Assembly (NCBI RefSeq): GCF_964340395.1
Contig: NC_135558.1
Span: forward strand, 5,654,501 to 5,718,500
DNA: 64,000 bases
DNA from: Glandiceps talaboti
Lineage: Eukaryota; Hemichordata; Enteropneusta; Spengelidae
Direction: 5' to 3'
How positions within the stretch are numbered: the stretch's first letter is position 1; the number at the start of each line of letters is the position of its first letter. A model generated the notes under the pieces. That model saw only the letters and a list, made by a program, of their open reading frames with translations. It did not search any database and was not told the DNA's origin. Below are positions 20,331 through 31,400 of this stretch, one piece after another. The position numbers and the translations under genes were made by a program.

Positions 20331-22669
20331 GTGAACAAGTGAACAAGTGAATGAACAAGTAAGTGAGAAGAAAAAGAGCAATAATTAGACAGATGGTTTG
20401 TTACCCAGGTGTTGTTTTGAAGCAGACTGTTTTTGGAACGGCAAGAAACTCAGTATACATGTAGTTTTGAAAAGTTAGTAAACCTGTAACTGTTTCTGTT
20501 TGATTAATGTATCTAGGAAAGATATTGTAATTTGATTATATATGAAATGACATATTTCCAATAATAATCCATAATTATGTTATTTTACTATCAATAGAAT
20601 ATACAATATGTCTGATGTATGGGAGGAATCGTCTATTGACTGGATAGAAGTGCACAAGCATTTCCCACAGTAAGTATCTCACACACAAAATTGGATTTAC
20701 AGAAAAAACTTCACTTTGACAGTTTTGTCCAGTGTTGTCCAGTGTTATGTTCTTTTAGTATTGTAAAGTTCAGTCTCTAGAAGTACAGCCATTATTGTAT
20801 TTTATGATCAGTGTTTTGTTGTATTGGGGTTGTTGATGGACGAGTTGTTAAAAAACACTCACTTAATACCACTATGGTTGGGATTCATGAAAGCACTGCT
20901 CAGAGTTTAATGCATTTGCCATGCTTTATTAAGTATTAAGAGTGTCATTCAGTTTGACTTCACCCTACAACAAATAAATATGTTGCAGAAATCCCCACCA
21001 TACAATGAACTGTTCTAACGATGCCAGAAGATTGTAATGTCATAGAGGGCATACATCAACATTAACATCATACCAGAATAGTTTATTTGAGGGTTTTATA
21101 ACAGTATTTTCAATTGAGATAAAAAAAGTTTGTAAACTCAGTTTGTGCCACTACAATGTATATCCCATAAAGTTGCCATATGGATGAGGATTGGGGTATT
21201 TATTTTGGATTTTCAATTTATAAAACAATCTTATCATGGCTTCCTTATTGAGAAATCAATGTGAAACAACATAGACCAAGTCTGTGTTGGTAACTCAATA
21301 CATTACAAAAGATTAATAAATGTGTAAAAGGGTTTGTTATTGTACATACAATAACAAAGATTTTACACATTTATTAATCTTTTGCGATTATTGGATTACA
21401 AACAAGGACTTGACATATATTGTTTCACATTGATTTCGCAAGTAGTAAATTGTTTTATAAAAATTAAAAATCCAAAATAAATACCCAATCCTCATCCATA
21501 TGGCCACTTTAAGATTCCGAGTACGAGAAAACTCGTATTGACGTAGGTATGGAAAATGACAAGATATCATGTATACTCATATTACCTGTACTCACCCCAG
21601 ACAGACAGTCATGTTCATGAAATCAGAAAATATTTATAAACGTAGAACTTATATTTCAACTTACAGTGTTGTCACACCCTGGCAAATACAGACTAATTGG
21701 TATAATCTTAAAGTAAAGACTATTGATGGTTTTCAATTTAAATCATTTCAAGGTAATTATTACTTTAATTTTTTTCATCATTTTAAACAATTTTTATTGA
21801 CCAAGGGAAAATAAATAGAAAAATCCTCATGCTAATTTATTGTATTTTATTTGTTTCCAGAAATACTAACGGAGCTATATGAAGATGTTTTGCCAAAGTT
21901 GAGGCAAAAAATTAAGACAAAAGGTGAAAGACAGGGCTTCAAATCTAAGGAGTTTATTAGTAGTGAATCGGAATCAGATTCAGAATCAGATTCAGAGGCT
22001 GGAATGAATTTTGAAGATGCTAAATCCAGTTCTAATTCTGATGACAAGCAAAGACATTCTACCTCAGATGAAACATTGAGCTCTAAAAGGACAACAGATA
22101 AAATGTGTGTTGCAAGTACTAAAATTGACAGTTCTTCAAAATCATGTGACACAGCACTGAAAAGAAAGCGGACAACTAAAGAACAAAGAAGTGGCAAGAA
22201 AAAGAAGAGTAACAAGGATAACTCTTCTATCAGTAATGATGAATCTAGTAACGATATGAACTCATCAAAAAGTCAAGGCAAGGTTTCATATGTAGAGAAG
22301 ATGAAACAAAGGTCAGAGGTCAAAAGAAAAGACAAAATGAAAAAGAAGGCCGGATATCGCGAAAGGAAGGCTGTGAAGAGGAAAATCAGTGAGGAACCCT
22401 ATTGTGATGGTGATGATGCAGAAAACAAAAACAGTGAGGAACCCTTGAGTGATGGTGATGAAGCAGAAAACAAAAACAGTGAGGAACCCTTGAGTGATGG
22501 TGATGATGCAGAAAACAAAAACAGTGAGGAACCCTTGAGTGATGGTGATGATGCAGAAAACAAAAACAGGCATCTGAAGAAAAAGAAGAAAGCAAAACGA
22601 AAACACAAAGTTAAAAATAAAAAGAGGAAAAAAAATAAATCAAGAGAACATGAAAATAACAGTGATTGA
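9722..22669 (+). CDS. TTF1: Transcription termination factor 1 (RNA polymerase I), complete copy
   Basis: Coding exons: 9717-9854 (ATG 9722, purine at -3 and G at +4), 10660-10881, 11622-11843, 12133-12336, 12919-13167, 13744-13906, 14775-14923, 15576-15652, 15992-16082, 16674-16752, 17477-17613, 18433-18592, 20016-20090, 20598-20669, 21667-21752, 21861-22669. All junctions are AG/GT with matching phases, and the sum is 2928 bases (975 residues; human about 905). The N-terminal half is Lys-rich and repetitive, as in human TTF1. Residues about 400-706 align with the human Myb/SANT region: GKWTPQEDYLLL, IPRPPLYIFERARRLLDKNN, FGNDWVNIGKEMKRSKQSVF, GKWTSKERKKLKLG, WQNELRRVWKTEDKIKLIER, SIDWIEV, then ELYEDVLPKLRQKI. 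The tail is acidic and basic low complexity. The family binds terminator boxes downstream of rRNA genes in the nucleolus, stops polymerase I and arrests replication forks. The exon 1 donor (GTACCA) is weak, so that junction is the least certain. Confidence 0.9.
10660..12336 (+). repeat. Tandemly duplicated TTF1 exons 2, 3 and diverged 4 (KGSH module)
   Basis: Exons 2 (10660-10881) and 3 (11622-11843) are both 222 bases, phase 1-1, and encode near-identical modules: a Lys/Arg run, NSDEK, SISSSTVL, DYNSTQKLSKGSH, then THDDSLN. The introns just upstream also match (CTTTGGTGTGTTGTCATGAC and TATTGATAG), so exon plus flank was duplicated with a period of 962 bases. Exon 4 (12133-12336, 204 bases) is an older relative with a Lys run and KVSKGSHTKKRKRR. 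Exon 1 shows the same Lys-run start. All are phase 1-1, so gain or loss keeps the frame. Both palindrome arms share the array, so it predates the inverted duplication. Confidence 0.85.
10892..10961. repeat. (AC)n microsatellite, right arm
   Basis: A pure AC tract starting about 10 bases after the donor of TTF1 exon 2. It is the shorter counterpart of 5966-6067 in the left arm. Confidence 0.92.
12942..13058 (+). repeat. 39-bp coding minisatellite in TTF1 exon 5
   Basis: Three units of 39 bases at 12942-12980, 12981-13019 and 13020-13058 encode RPKKI[QR]K[LS]D repeats of 13 residues. The left-arm exon 5 has two units (exon of 210 rather than 249 bases). The copy-number change is in frame. Confidence 0.88.
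16265..16660. other. Right-arm intron 9 block with no match in the left arm
   Basis: About 395 bases between TTF1 exons 9 and 10 have no counterpart in the left arm. Inside is a tandem pair of about 40 bases at 16431-16511, each unit beginning GAGTAGGCATGT and ending AGACACAACAT, and a C run at 16364-16375. The block may belong to an inserted or converted segment, but its edges carry no repeats I can recognise. Confidence 0.7.
16960..17050 (-). repeat. Possible tRNA-derived SINE fragment
   Basis: On the minus strand, TGGCATAATGG (17042-17032) resembles a polymerase III A box, and AGCTCAAACTCT (16982-16971) resembles a degenerate B box at about the expected spacing. The upstream bases look like a tRNA 5' part (CTACTTG just before the A box). 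No tRNA fold was completed and no poly-A or repeat tail was identified, so this is only suggestive. Confidence 0.35.
17156..17462. repeat. Pyrimidine-rich tract with (TCAC)n and (CA)n before TTF1 exon 11
   Basis: About 300 bases of CT-rich sequence pass into alternating TCAC and CA arrays and end 14 bases before exon 11 begins at 17477. On the plus strand the tract is almost free of G. It replaces the usual short polypyrimidine tract of the acceptor with a very long one. Confidence 0.9.
17655..17984. mobile_element. TA-flanked foldback MITE, copy 1, in TTF1 intron 11
   Basis: The element is flanked by TA on both sides. Its ends are inverted repeats (AAATGGTCATATGG at the start, CCATATGGCCACTG at the end), followed inward by GGTATTTATTTTGGATTTTT, which pairs with the last 50 bases. 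It is about 330 bp and non-coding. It is the same family as 21170-21509. TA duplication and length suggest a Tc1/mariner-type MITE. Confidence 0.85.
18609..18700. repeat. Imperfect (GAT)n/(GGTGAT)n microsatellite, TTF1 intron 12
   Basis: GATGGTGGTGAT and GATGACGAT units degrade into a pure GATGATGAT run ending near 18697. It starts about 15 bases after the exon 12 donor. Confidence 0.85.
19380..19985. repeat. Dispersed repeat with (TCTG)n and two diverged internal copies, TTF1 intron 12
   Basis: A (TCTG)n array at about 19390-19416 is followed by two diverged direct copies of about 240 bases (about 19418-19660 and 19744-19975). They share GGCT(T)GCTCAATTCAAA, TTAATGGTTTTCGGTAATTAG, ATATCTCAAGAATGCAC and CCTGTCCTGAAAAT-type blocks. 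No coding capacity was seen. The element class is unknown. Confidence 0.75.
20142..20328. repeat. (TG)n ... (AC)n pair, self-complementary, TTF1 intron 13
   Basis: A TG tract (20142-20194) is followed by GACA and GTGA tetranucleotide runs and then by an AC tract (20263-20328). The two dinucleotide tracts are reverse complements, so single strands can form a long hairpin as well as Z-DNA. Replication slippage is likely. Confidence 0.9.
21170..21509. mobile_element. TA-flanked foldback MITE, copy 2, in TTF1 intron 14
   Basis: This is the same family as 17655-17984. TA flanks at 21168-21169 and 21510-21511; terminal inverted repeats AAGTTGCCATATGGATGAGG and the matching end CCTCATCCATATGGCCACTT; an inner hairpin around 21310-21380 (AAAGATTAATAAATGTGTAAA and its complement). 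About 340 bp, non-coding. Confidence 0.88.
22385..22568 (+). repeat. 48-bp coding repeat in the TTF1 last exon
   Basis: Four units of 48 bases encode NSEEPLSDGDDAENK-type 16-residue repeats; the first unit is the most diverged (ISEEPYCDGDDAENK). The array sits between a Ser/Glu-rich acidic segment (SSESESDSESDSE) and a terminal Lys/Arg-rich tail. In the complementary strand the same repeat opens shadow frames that are not genes. Confidence 0.92.
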
Positions 22670-23610
22670 AGAAATTAACTTATGTGTAAAGGTGAGAGAC
22701 ATGTATATAAAGCTGCACAAGCAGTTCAAAGTTTTAGCATTGAACATTTGATCCTCATCAGAATGACAAATTGTATAGTTACAACTGACGTGGTGACTAG
22801 GTGAACTGCTTGTGTGTTATACCAAACCTGTGTTAAGTCAGTTGATTTACAGAGCTGATGAACATTTTTCATCAGTTTGACAAAAGTTTGACATGAGTTG
22901 TTTCTGCCAGTGTTCTACACATTTGAGATTAGGCTCCTTCTCATGGAGACTTGTTCAATTTGTGATAGAAATAATGTGAGTCAGTGTAAAATTATGATAC
23001 TACCAACCTAGAGAGACTATAGAGTTTCAATTAGGTCACACAATGGGTTTCTACATCTCACTCAATCCTTTTTGTCAAGAATTACACAAACAAAATACAG
23101 GCACTGATAGCGTGCACACACATGAAATGTTACATTTCATCTCATTGTGAACACAAATAAACAGTTTTGTGTTGGAATCTTCCTTGGGTCATATGACAGT
23201 GATGTTGATTTGTGTTCACAGTGAGATCAAATAGATCAATTTATACGCTTGCATGCTATCAGTGTCTGTATTTTGTTTGATGTACTTCATAACAAAAAAC
23301 CTTGTGCTAGACATAAAAGACACTGTACCACCTAATTGAAACTCTATAGTCTCTCTAGTGTGGTACTAACAGTTTGACTCAATTTTAGAGAGATTTGTAT
23401 AAATTGTGTTTACCATGAATGTAAGCGATTTTGAACTTACAATGTATTCTCGTTTTAACTCTAAGTTTTTATACAACAAAACTGAGTTTATGTAAGGTCA
23501 AACAGTTTGACAAACAATTGAAAGAAGTCTTGTTTCTATTAATGATGAATATTGCATTGTATTGTAGTGTTGTTATTTTGATATCTCAATTACAGAATTG
23601 ATGAAATAAA
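22670..23610 (+). other. TTF1 3' untranslated/flanking region with two AATAAA signals
   Basis: After the stop at 22667-22669 the first AATAAA is at 23156-23161, inside the foldback element, and a second is at 23605-23610. Either could end the transcript; the second would put the whole foldback into the 3' untranslated region. Confidence 0.45.
22997..23366. mobile_element. Foldback element of about 370 bp in the TTF1 3' flank
   Basis: Outer arms CTAGAGAGACTATAGAGTTT (from 23008) and its complement ending at 23358 continue inward through matching blocks: ATTAGGT, AAACAAAATACAGGCACTGA against TCAGTGTCTGTATTTTGTTT, and ATCTCATTGTGAACACAAAT against ATTTGTGTTCACAGTGAGAT. The arms are nearly the full half-length. 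No target duplication was settled. Confidence 0.85.
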
Positions 23611-23801
23611 ACCTCATGGTAATGAGTCAGCTGATACTGAAATTCTGGTTGTGTTGAAAATTTATTATAGACACTGACACAAGGAGCAGGTTCTATAGAC
23701 AAAACATTGTCATTTTATGTCTGTACATCATATGAACATATTGTCAGAAAAAAAGAGATTTCTCTTGCTTTCCACATTATTATATCTTGTCACACAAGAA
23801 C

Positions 23802-23833
<32 letters not shown>

Positions 23834-26800
23834 ATTGTACAAATTTAGACCATATATAACAGTACAGTCTGCATAACGTGTTCATCTACTTAACTTATAA
23901 TTGTCTTCATTTACTTCTTTTACATCCCATCAAACTTTCATGGAAGTACTGTGATTGACGAGTATCTTATCTCGGGCTCGAAGTAATTTTTTTTTTAAAA
24001 GAAAAAGAAAAGAAATTTCCGACCTACCTACCCATTTTCTGATGTTATCGGAAAGAGGCATTTTTTTAGCTGATGTATAAAATTTAGGAGGGATTTTTGG
24101 TAAGTTAAAAGAAATACCCGGTATATATCTGCGATGGGAAATTAGTCAATGAAACACTAATTTGAATATATGGTTGCCTGCAGATGGTACTACCGGCCAC
24201 TCCCTTCTAGCACAGACAAACTCACTTGTCTGTGCTTCTAGCTACGGGCGAGGGTGGGGGATGGGAGTGTGGTATTGCTGTGGAAAGCAAAGACCTATGT
24301 TTCCAGAAGAGTAAATTAGGAGTCACTCGGTAACTTTTGGCGTATGTTTGAACAAAAGATAACCTTGCAGCCTACCCAAGAAGATAACAGAGCTTGTAAT
24401 CCCATCCCCCTATTAACACCTCAGAACAATACCTGTTCCTGATCTGTTTCTCCCTTGTCTGTGCTTCCTTACTGACCACTATAGTGGTCTGAGGTGCTTC
24501 TCACTGATACCCTTGATTTTCTGTTTCATCGCGACATGAATAATTTAAAAAAAAACAACTTATCACGATTAGAGTGACCTATGTGTGAGGGCGCTCTATC
24601 ACGACGTACCTTAACTGTTGAAAGAAAAACATCAATAATTTGGGGATTATGCCATACTAGAAGTCATATATGACTTTTTACAAAGGCCAAGGGTGTCGTT
24701 ATTGTCACCATAGCAACAACGGCGATGGTTTGCATAAACACGTCGACACTACTGTCTGATACCGAGGGAATTGACTTCCAAAAACTTGTTTACAGCTACT
24801 TGTATAGGTAATGAAGATAATATTGTTGTATAAATACTTCTTATCTGGGAATGATTTTCTTACTTACCGGTTTCTGTTTTTGCAAGATACATAGATAGCA
24901 TCTCAGATAGTTCAAAGGACTTCTAAGACTGTTTTTTACCGTTTTCAATTTTAACAATATTACTTTTTATGTGACATCAAGAGTAGTAATGTATTTGCAA
25001 TTACATTAAACCAATAAAAAGAAGGAGGTGTGGGATGGGATGGGGGGGGGGGAGGGGTGTAAAACATCCATCATGTCAAATTCTAGACTGGTTTCCCAGT
25101 CCCATCAGCCTGGCTTTCAGGAATGCCCAAAGCCCTAGTGAAAAGAATAGCAGGACAATAAACCAGTCTACTATCAATGAGCTATACTAACTATCCTACA
25201 TGTCTGTAAAATCACACATACCAGAGAGAGATGATTTCTTGGTGCAATATCAGTTCCTATGAACTTATTCTTTGATGCTGTGTTATGTTAACCTCCACTG
25301 ATTACCCAAATCACACTTTAAAACTTTTTGTGACTATCCTAAGTGGCACAATAATAACTGTTGTTTCAACTTCATCAGTCAACATGATGTACTCCAACTC
25401 AAGCAGTAAAAAAAAAGAGAGAAGGATTCAAACAGTTCATTCATTTTCAAAATATTTATTGAAATCACGCTGTGAAACCAAAAACAAACTAAAAGAAATA
25501 TTTACAGCCTTCTAAGGTTTGCATAATGAACAATATCAGTAAGAACATGCAGTCATGTGTAAAATTGGCTTTGGTAATTTGTATATTTAACATGTACAAG
25601 TGTAAAGCTACATTTTCTATATCATAACAGTAAATACTACTATATGAATACTGTATTTCAAAACACACTGTATGTTGTAGTCCTGTGTGGATATTTAGTA
25701 GTAGCACACATAAGCTGTAAATAGCTAGTTGTCTACCATAGTTCACTAGTATTTGTATGTCTTATATTGTCTACCCTGTATATGCTTTACTATTCCCCAA
25801 TGAACTGTATGTGTGTGTGTGTGCACACACGTGTGCATGCATGCATGTGTGTGTGCACGTGTTTATGTATGTATGTATGTATGTATGTATATGTATGTAT
25901 GTGTGTGTATGTACGTACATATGTGTACGTATATGTATGTATGTATGTATGTATGTGTGTCTGTGTATGCATGTATATATGTTTGTGTGTGTATGTATGT
26001 ATGTATGTACATACGTACATACGTACGTACGTACGTATGTATGTATGTATGTATGTATGTATGTACGTACGTACGTATGTATGTATGTTTGTTTGTTACA
26101 ATGGTATACATAGTGATCATGTTTCTCATCATTGTATCTATCAAGTTATTTCATGATGTATGGTGAATAATAAATTGTTTGAATTTTACATGATCTACCT
26201 TTCTCAGCCATAGCAGAATTTAAAAAAATGTTTTCCAATGTGTTGTGTTTGACATGATTCTCTGTTCACTGAGCTATTTACATTTCATGAGGTGTGTCTA
26301 TTTCACCTTTTTTGTTTTTACAGCTATTAAAAGAGAATTGAAATATAGCCGTCCTCAAAATAACACAAATATATATATTCCGTTCATCAAACTCTTTTTG
26401 AATGAGTGATTCTCAAAATATTTACAATCCAAAGAAATAAAAAACATTTCAATCAAAATTTTACTTTTGAGAATGCCATAACTGAGATAATCTGCAAATT
26501 GTTCCTCTAAGTCTAAACTTGCTAATTTGTGAATACTATTTTTACAAATATATATATAATGCTGCAATTTGAAATGCTGTGAGCTGTGTTCAAGTTTAGC
26601 TATTTATAAATCAAAAACTGACACACTGCTGTGCTGCAAGCCACACTCTGAAGTTAAAGAGAGAGAGAAAAATTGTCTGCGAGAACTGTGGTTGCCATGC
26701 GATGTCTTTGCTGTACACGTAAACATATCTGGAATGGTGTCAAGTCAAATGGACGGATGACTGATGAATACTGATAAAAGATACATGTTTGCTGTACAAA

Positions 26801-28454
26801 AAGTCGTTATATATTGCTTCATAGTGATTGGATATAGGGCTGTCTTTATATGCATAAATAAATCCTAATTAAAATCTTACAATTTCCACACCACATTATG
26901 ATTGGATAGTGCCATTTGTGTGAGCTAATCACACCAATGTATAATGTAACTCATCAAATTTGCACAAAATGGTTGGATAGGGCCATCTGTATATGCATTA
27001 ATTACATGCTAATCATATACATGTAAATAATCAATTTACATATTGATTTGTTTCAAGATGTAAAGACTGCTTCCAAAATGGTCTTTCCTGTGTATACGTT
27101 TTCAGAACATTTTGAATAACATTTCAATATTGACCATCAACATTCAATAATGAAAGCTATTTATTCTTTAAGTAACTTTCTTTTGTTCTTTTCATGTGAA
27201 AACATAATTTGCCTAAACATAACACTTTTACAAATCAGTAATCATGTGCTGGCATTGTGTATAAACACCTTCTATGTTGTACAAAAAATGGAGAAATCAA
27301 ATGGTCCATCAACAGAAATTTTTTTTTTATAAGAAAGTACATTCATCACACAATAGTGTATTTTTCTCCTTTGTGATATAACCAACAATGTAGCATTTAG
27401 AATGAATACCCCCTACAAGGCCAAATGAGTATAGCTGATGACCCAGAGTGGAGTGACCTGACCTTAGTTCATCATATCAATGTACATACTATATTTATGG
27501 TGTAAATACCATGCAGTATGTCGTTTTTACTATTAAAGGAACTATTTTCACTGAACTTTCCTCTAAACTGAACTTCAAAAGTTTTTTTTTGTTTCTTATT
27601 ATTTCAGTGAACAATAATTCACAATGATTTGTGACTTTTTACCAACTTTCCTTGAAACTTCCTAACTTAGCCTGGTTGCCTTGAATCATGTATATGCATA
27701 TAATATGATTTGTGAGTTAAATGACTTCAATCTAAGTCAAATCAAATCAAATCAAATCTAAATTCATTGCACTATTGATTATTCATAGATTTGAATCACG
27801 ATTTATAAAAATGGAATTATATATATCAATATTCGACAAAATTATACCATTTATTACTACTGACTCTTTGGCATTATTTACAAATACATCCTAGATGAAA
27901 AAGATGTAAATTAAAACTTTGCAGATACAAAGATCCAGCCAGCTGGAAGCAAACCTGGGTGAAAATGCATGTTGGCAAAATTGAAGCATGCTATTCGCTA
28001 TCATCCAGCCATCTTGGATTTTACCCATAATTCCATTTTATGTCAAGGTCATAGAAAGTCTGTTTTTTACTGTTTGCTACTGACCAAACACTGTTATAAT
28101 AAACTGATCAATATAAACACTTGTTGCAGAAAGAATTAGGAATTCTTTTTCAAACTTGAATGCAAAAATAATCATTGAATTTAAACCTGACCTTTGACAC
28201 AGTAAGGAATCCTGGGGAAAATCAAATGGAATGACACGAGTGCAAGAACTTGAAAGAATCACAAAAAAATTCACTTATTTGCATAGAGATGTATCACTTT
28301 TTTTCCAATGGTGGATTTTACAGCAACATTCAAAGCATTTATTTCCATAGAATTTGCATATTCACAGCATACGCCAAAATAAATACTGAATTTAGGAAGA
28401 GTCAATTCAGTCTCACACGTTGTTTCAGAAACAAAAGTAAACGTCTTGTCCTTT
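23611..28454. other. Intergenic region between TTF1 and CFAP77 (convergent 3' ends)
   Basis: No exon was recognised. Contents: (AC)n at about 23800-23828; a short hairpin AGCACAGACAA...TTGTCTGTGCT at 24208-24238; an end of the CTGTAAG hairpin family at 24582-24611; a G-rich run at 25026-25058; a mixed (ATGT)n/(GTAC)n array at 25805-26096; three diverged copies of a unit containing GATTGGATA...GCCAT at about 26825-27010; and a short (TCAAA)n run near 27735-27760. Open frames here are short and low complexity. Confidence 0.7.
25805..26096. repeat. (ATGT)n/(GTAC)n tetranucleotide array
   Basis: About 290 bases of ATGT, TGTG and ACGT units, with self-complementary stretches such as ACATACGTACATACGTACGT. 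Long open frames in several phases (Cys/Met/Tyr/Val or Thr/His/Ile/Tyr only) are by-products of the array. Confidence 0.95.
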
Positions 28455-28490
28455 TTTATTTAAACACAGAGTTCAGAGGTCATATACATC

Positions 28491-31400
28491 TTAGGTTTTG
28501 GTGGGTTCATAAATTCCATGACCGAATACACCTCTACGGGATGTTGAATCCGTGGCATGATGCTTGAAAGCACTGTCTTTAGCGGTGGGTGCCCTGAAGG
28601 TTTCCAGATGTGCAGACGTTGGGTTGGTAAACTTAGGTAGTTGCCACAGAGGAGGTGAGTCAATTGGTGGTGCATATTTCCGTAACAATGATGCCCTTGT
28701 TTCATAAATACCCTTATTTGTGAGTGTCTGTGGAAATGTAACAGAAACGCATATCAATTAGCTTCTAGACATGTTTTCCAACTTCAATAAATAGCGTAGG
28801 ACATCTGATATGTAAGAGTATTGTTTCTGTTTAACAATTGAACAACACACGCATGACTGGCACGCAATACATCTACATTGACAGATTCAATTGACACGTC
28901 ATATCTCACAAAACATATGAAATCTCCTTGACAACAATTTGTTACTCTGATAAACACTTGATGTCTCAGCCATGTCATGTATTTGAAAAAGAAAATCTCT
29001 TCATGCAGGAATAGGAACATGGTGATTTTTAACTTTGGAAACAATAGATCCATAAATAATGAATGAACAGGTAAAAGATAATGGCTGTGGCAGGATGAAG
29101 GTTATAAAGCTGCATTAGCTGTGACTGAAGTATTATTTTTTCAATCAGAAAACCAACAATATATATTCATTGAAACTTGTTAGAATGGCATTAATGAGAC
29201 ATCATACATCTTAATTAGGGGTTAATTATATCCATAAGTAGTACAGTAGCAGTATGAATTAAATCATAATTGCATTGGAGCAATGATTTTTGGGTGCGGA
29301 CCCAAAAGTCAATTTGACTGGATTTATATTGACCATATTGTGTGTAGATCTACATTTACACTGTACCCACATCTGATTCAAATTCAATACTGTTCAAGGT
29401 GAACGATGTTATGAGTAAGTCATTCTTACAATTAAAACAGTTTCAAATAATGTTCTAGTTGCAGCTTTAATATTCTCTAAGCGTCCTAATATGATGTGCT
29501 TGTTGACACAGTATATGACATTGTTCAATATTTCATTCATAATTGCATACCATTTTTTGTACGACAGAAAGTTCTTAATGCACTTGAATAGTACCCTGGT
29601 GACATCTTCAGTCAACATTATTTAACTGAAATCTGTTGGCTTTATATTTGTTTGTCTAAATTAGTTCCAGTCTTTCATATTATACATCGTTCATTAATTT
29701 ATAGAGTGTTTCTCAACTCACCTTCTGTTGAATCTTTTCTCTCTTTGCAAGCTCTGTTTTCCGTCTATCCTGCAACCAGCGATCTTGGTATTTATGTTCA
29801 AGTAAGTCAAATACTGGGGTTGATGGACTACAGAGAGAACATGTTAACACATACATCAGTAACCAAGCAATGGCTGACAATGTACATAAATTACAACTAT
29901 AAAGCTAGAAACCAAAACATTTACAGATAAATAATGAAATTGTAATGACTTTAAATTTTAAGAGAGTTTGGGGGATTTCATATTCTTTTAATGGAAAGCA
30001 TTTGTCACTGATTTAGAATTGTTTATTTTGTTATTGTTTTTTCATGGTGGGGGTGGAGGAGTTATGATTTATATTTCAAATTTTCAGGACTTTTAATGGT
30101 ATTAAATTATTTTCACAACTTAAAATGAGAAAAGGGTTTTCTTCATTGACATCGAGATAGTCAGGAAAACTAGCAATAACTCACAGAGACAAGGAAGAGC
30201 CCTTAAGTTGATGCACAAAGACAGAAAGCAACTCTTTCGTTTTAGAACAAATAACATAGGATTTTAACTAGAGACTATTTTTTTTTCTTTCCACAAAAGG
30301 ATTTGCATTTTGGTCACATTACTACAAGCACTGAGGTGCTTATGGACAATGGCAAGAATGACAGCTGTCGTGAATTATTTTCCTGGTTGGTAACTTAGGT
30401 ACACTCAAACAATAGCAAAGTAGGCAAGCAAAGTAGGAATAATATGCCGCTTACAGTAAAACAGATTGTTACAAATAACCTTGGCCCACCATGTCTCTCT
30501 TTAATTTATATTATTTTGTACTGCTCATAAACTACCACTGCAAATACATAAAAAAAATCTACAGCTAAAGCCTTCAAACAGAGTTAAAAGCTATATTATT
30601 CTTGAAAGCCTTCTAACTGTATATGTGACATCAATTCTGTACTTATCATGTTATACTGGAAACTGGTATTCAATGAATTGATTGAATGTTTGATTTGTAC
30701 ATGTCACTTAGAATTACATCACCTAGTTCCTGTCATATTTAAACTGACAAATATCGATTGTATAATGTAAAATTAAAAAAACAAATGTATTATTAGGAAG
30801 CTATGAAAGTAATACTAATATTAATTATACTAGCATTTGTAAAGTGACATATAACCTACAAGTTCATAGGCACTGTCACTACAAAAAGAGATAAAACTAC
30901 TACAGGAAAACATACTAAAAGCGTCACAAAGTTCACTGGCAATAAAAGAGTCAGTAGTGTATTTTATCAAACAACTGTTTACAAAATGTCTGCTACTATG
31001 TTTGATTGCTTTTATTCTAGGAAGGTAAGGAGGAGGGGGCCAGAAAAATGTTGGCAATTGTTTGCATCATGAATGTATTTCTTTAATACTCTGTTCCGAT
31101 ACCTCTAAGTTCTAACATTGTTGATAAACTTAATATTAGAAATACTTACCGTGTTGATACACCAAATGTCATTGAGGCTGGTATTCTTCTTGTTCTAACT
31201 TTATTTTTCTCTTCCTCTGTAACCTGTCTCCTGACATCATGTGTGGCTCTGTACTGATACTGTTCCGGTGCATAGACAAGGCCAGCACTGACTGCAGCTT
31301 TGTTTAGAGCTATAAAATCTCTGTCTTGCTTCTTTTCTTTACGGATTATAGGATAGGAAGATAGCCCAGTCCAGCCAGACACTGCCTCTGCAGCTCCGCC

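Noticed and set aside
22313-22606. Minus-strand frames of 69-97 codons under the TTF1 last exon
   Set aside because: They mirror the 48-base acidic repeat of the plus-strand exon; their sequence is the same short motif repeated and has no relation to known proteins.
25757-26166. Cys/Tyr/Val-rich and His/Thr/Ile-rich frames at 25757-26166 and 51065-51507
   Set aside because: Tetranucleotide microsatellites read in every frame; not genes.
26569-26760. Cys-rich 63-codon frame (MKCCELCSS...)
   Set aside because: No splice context, no family match and low-complexity neighbours; most likely random.
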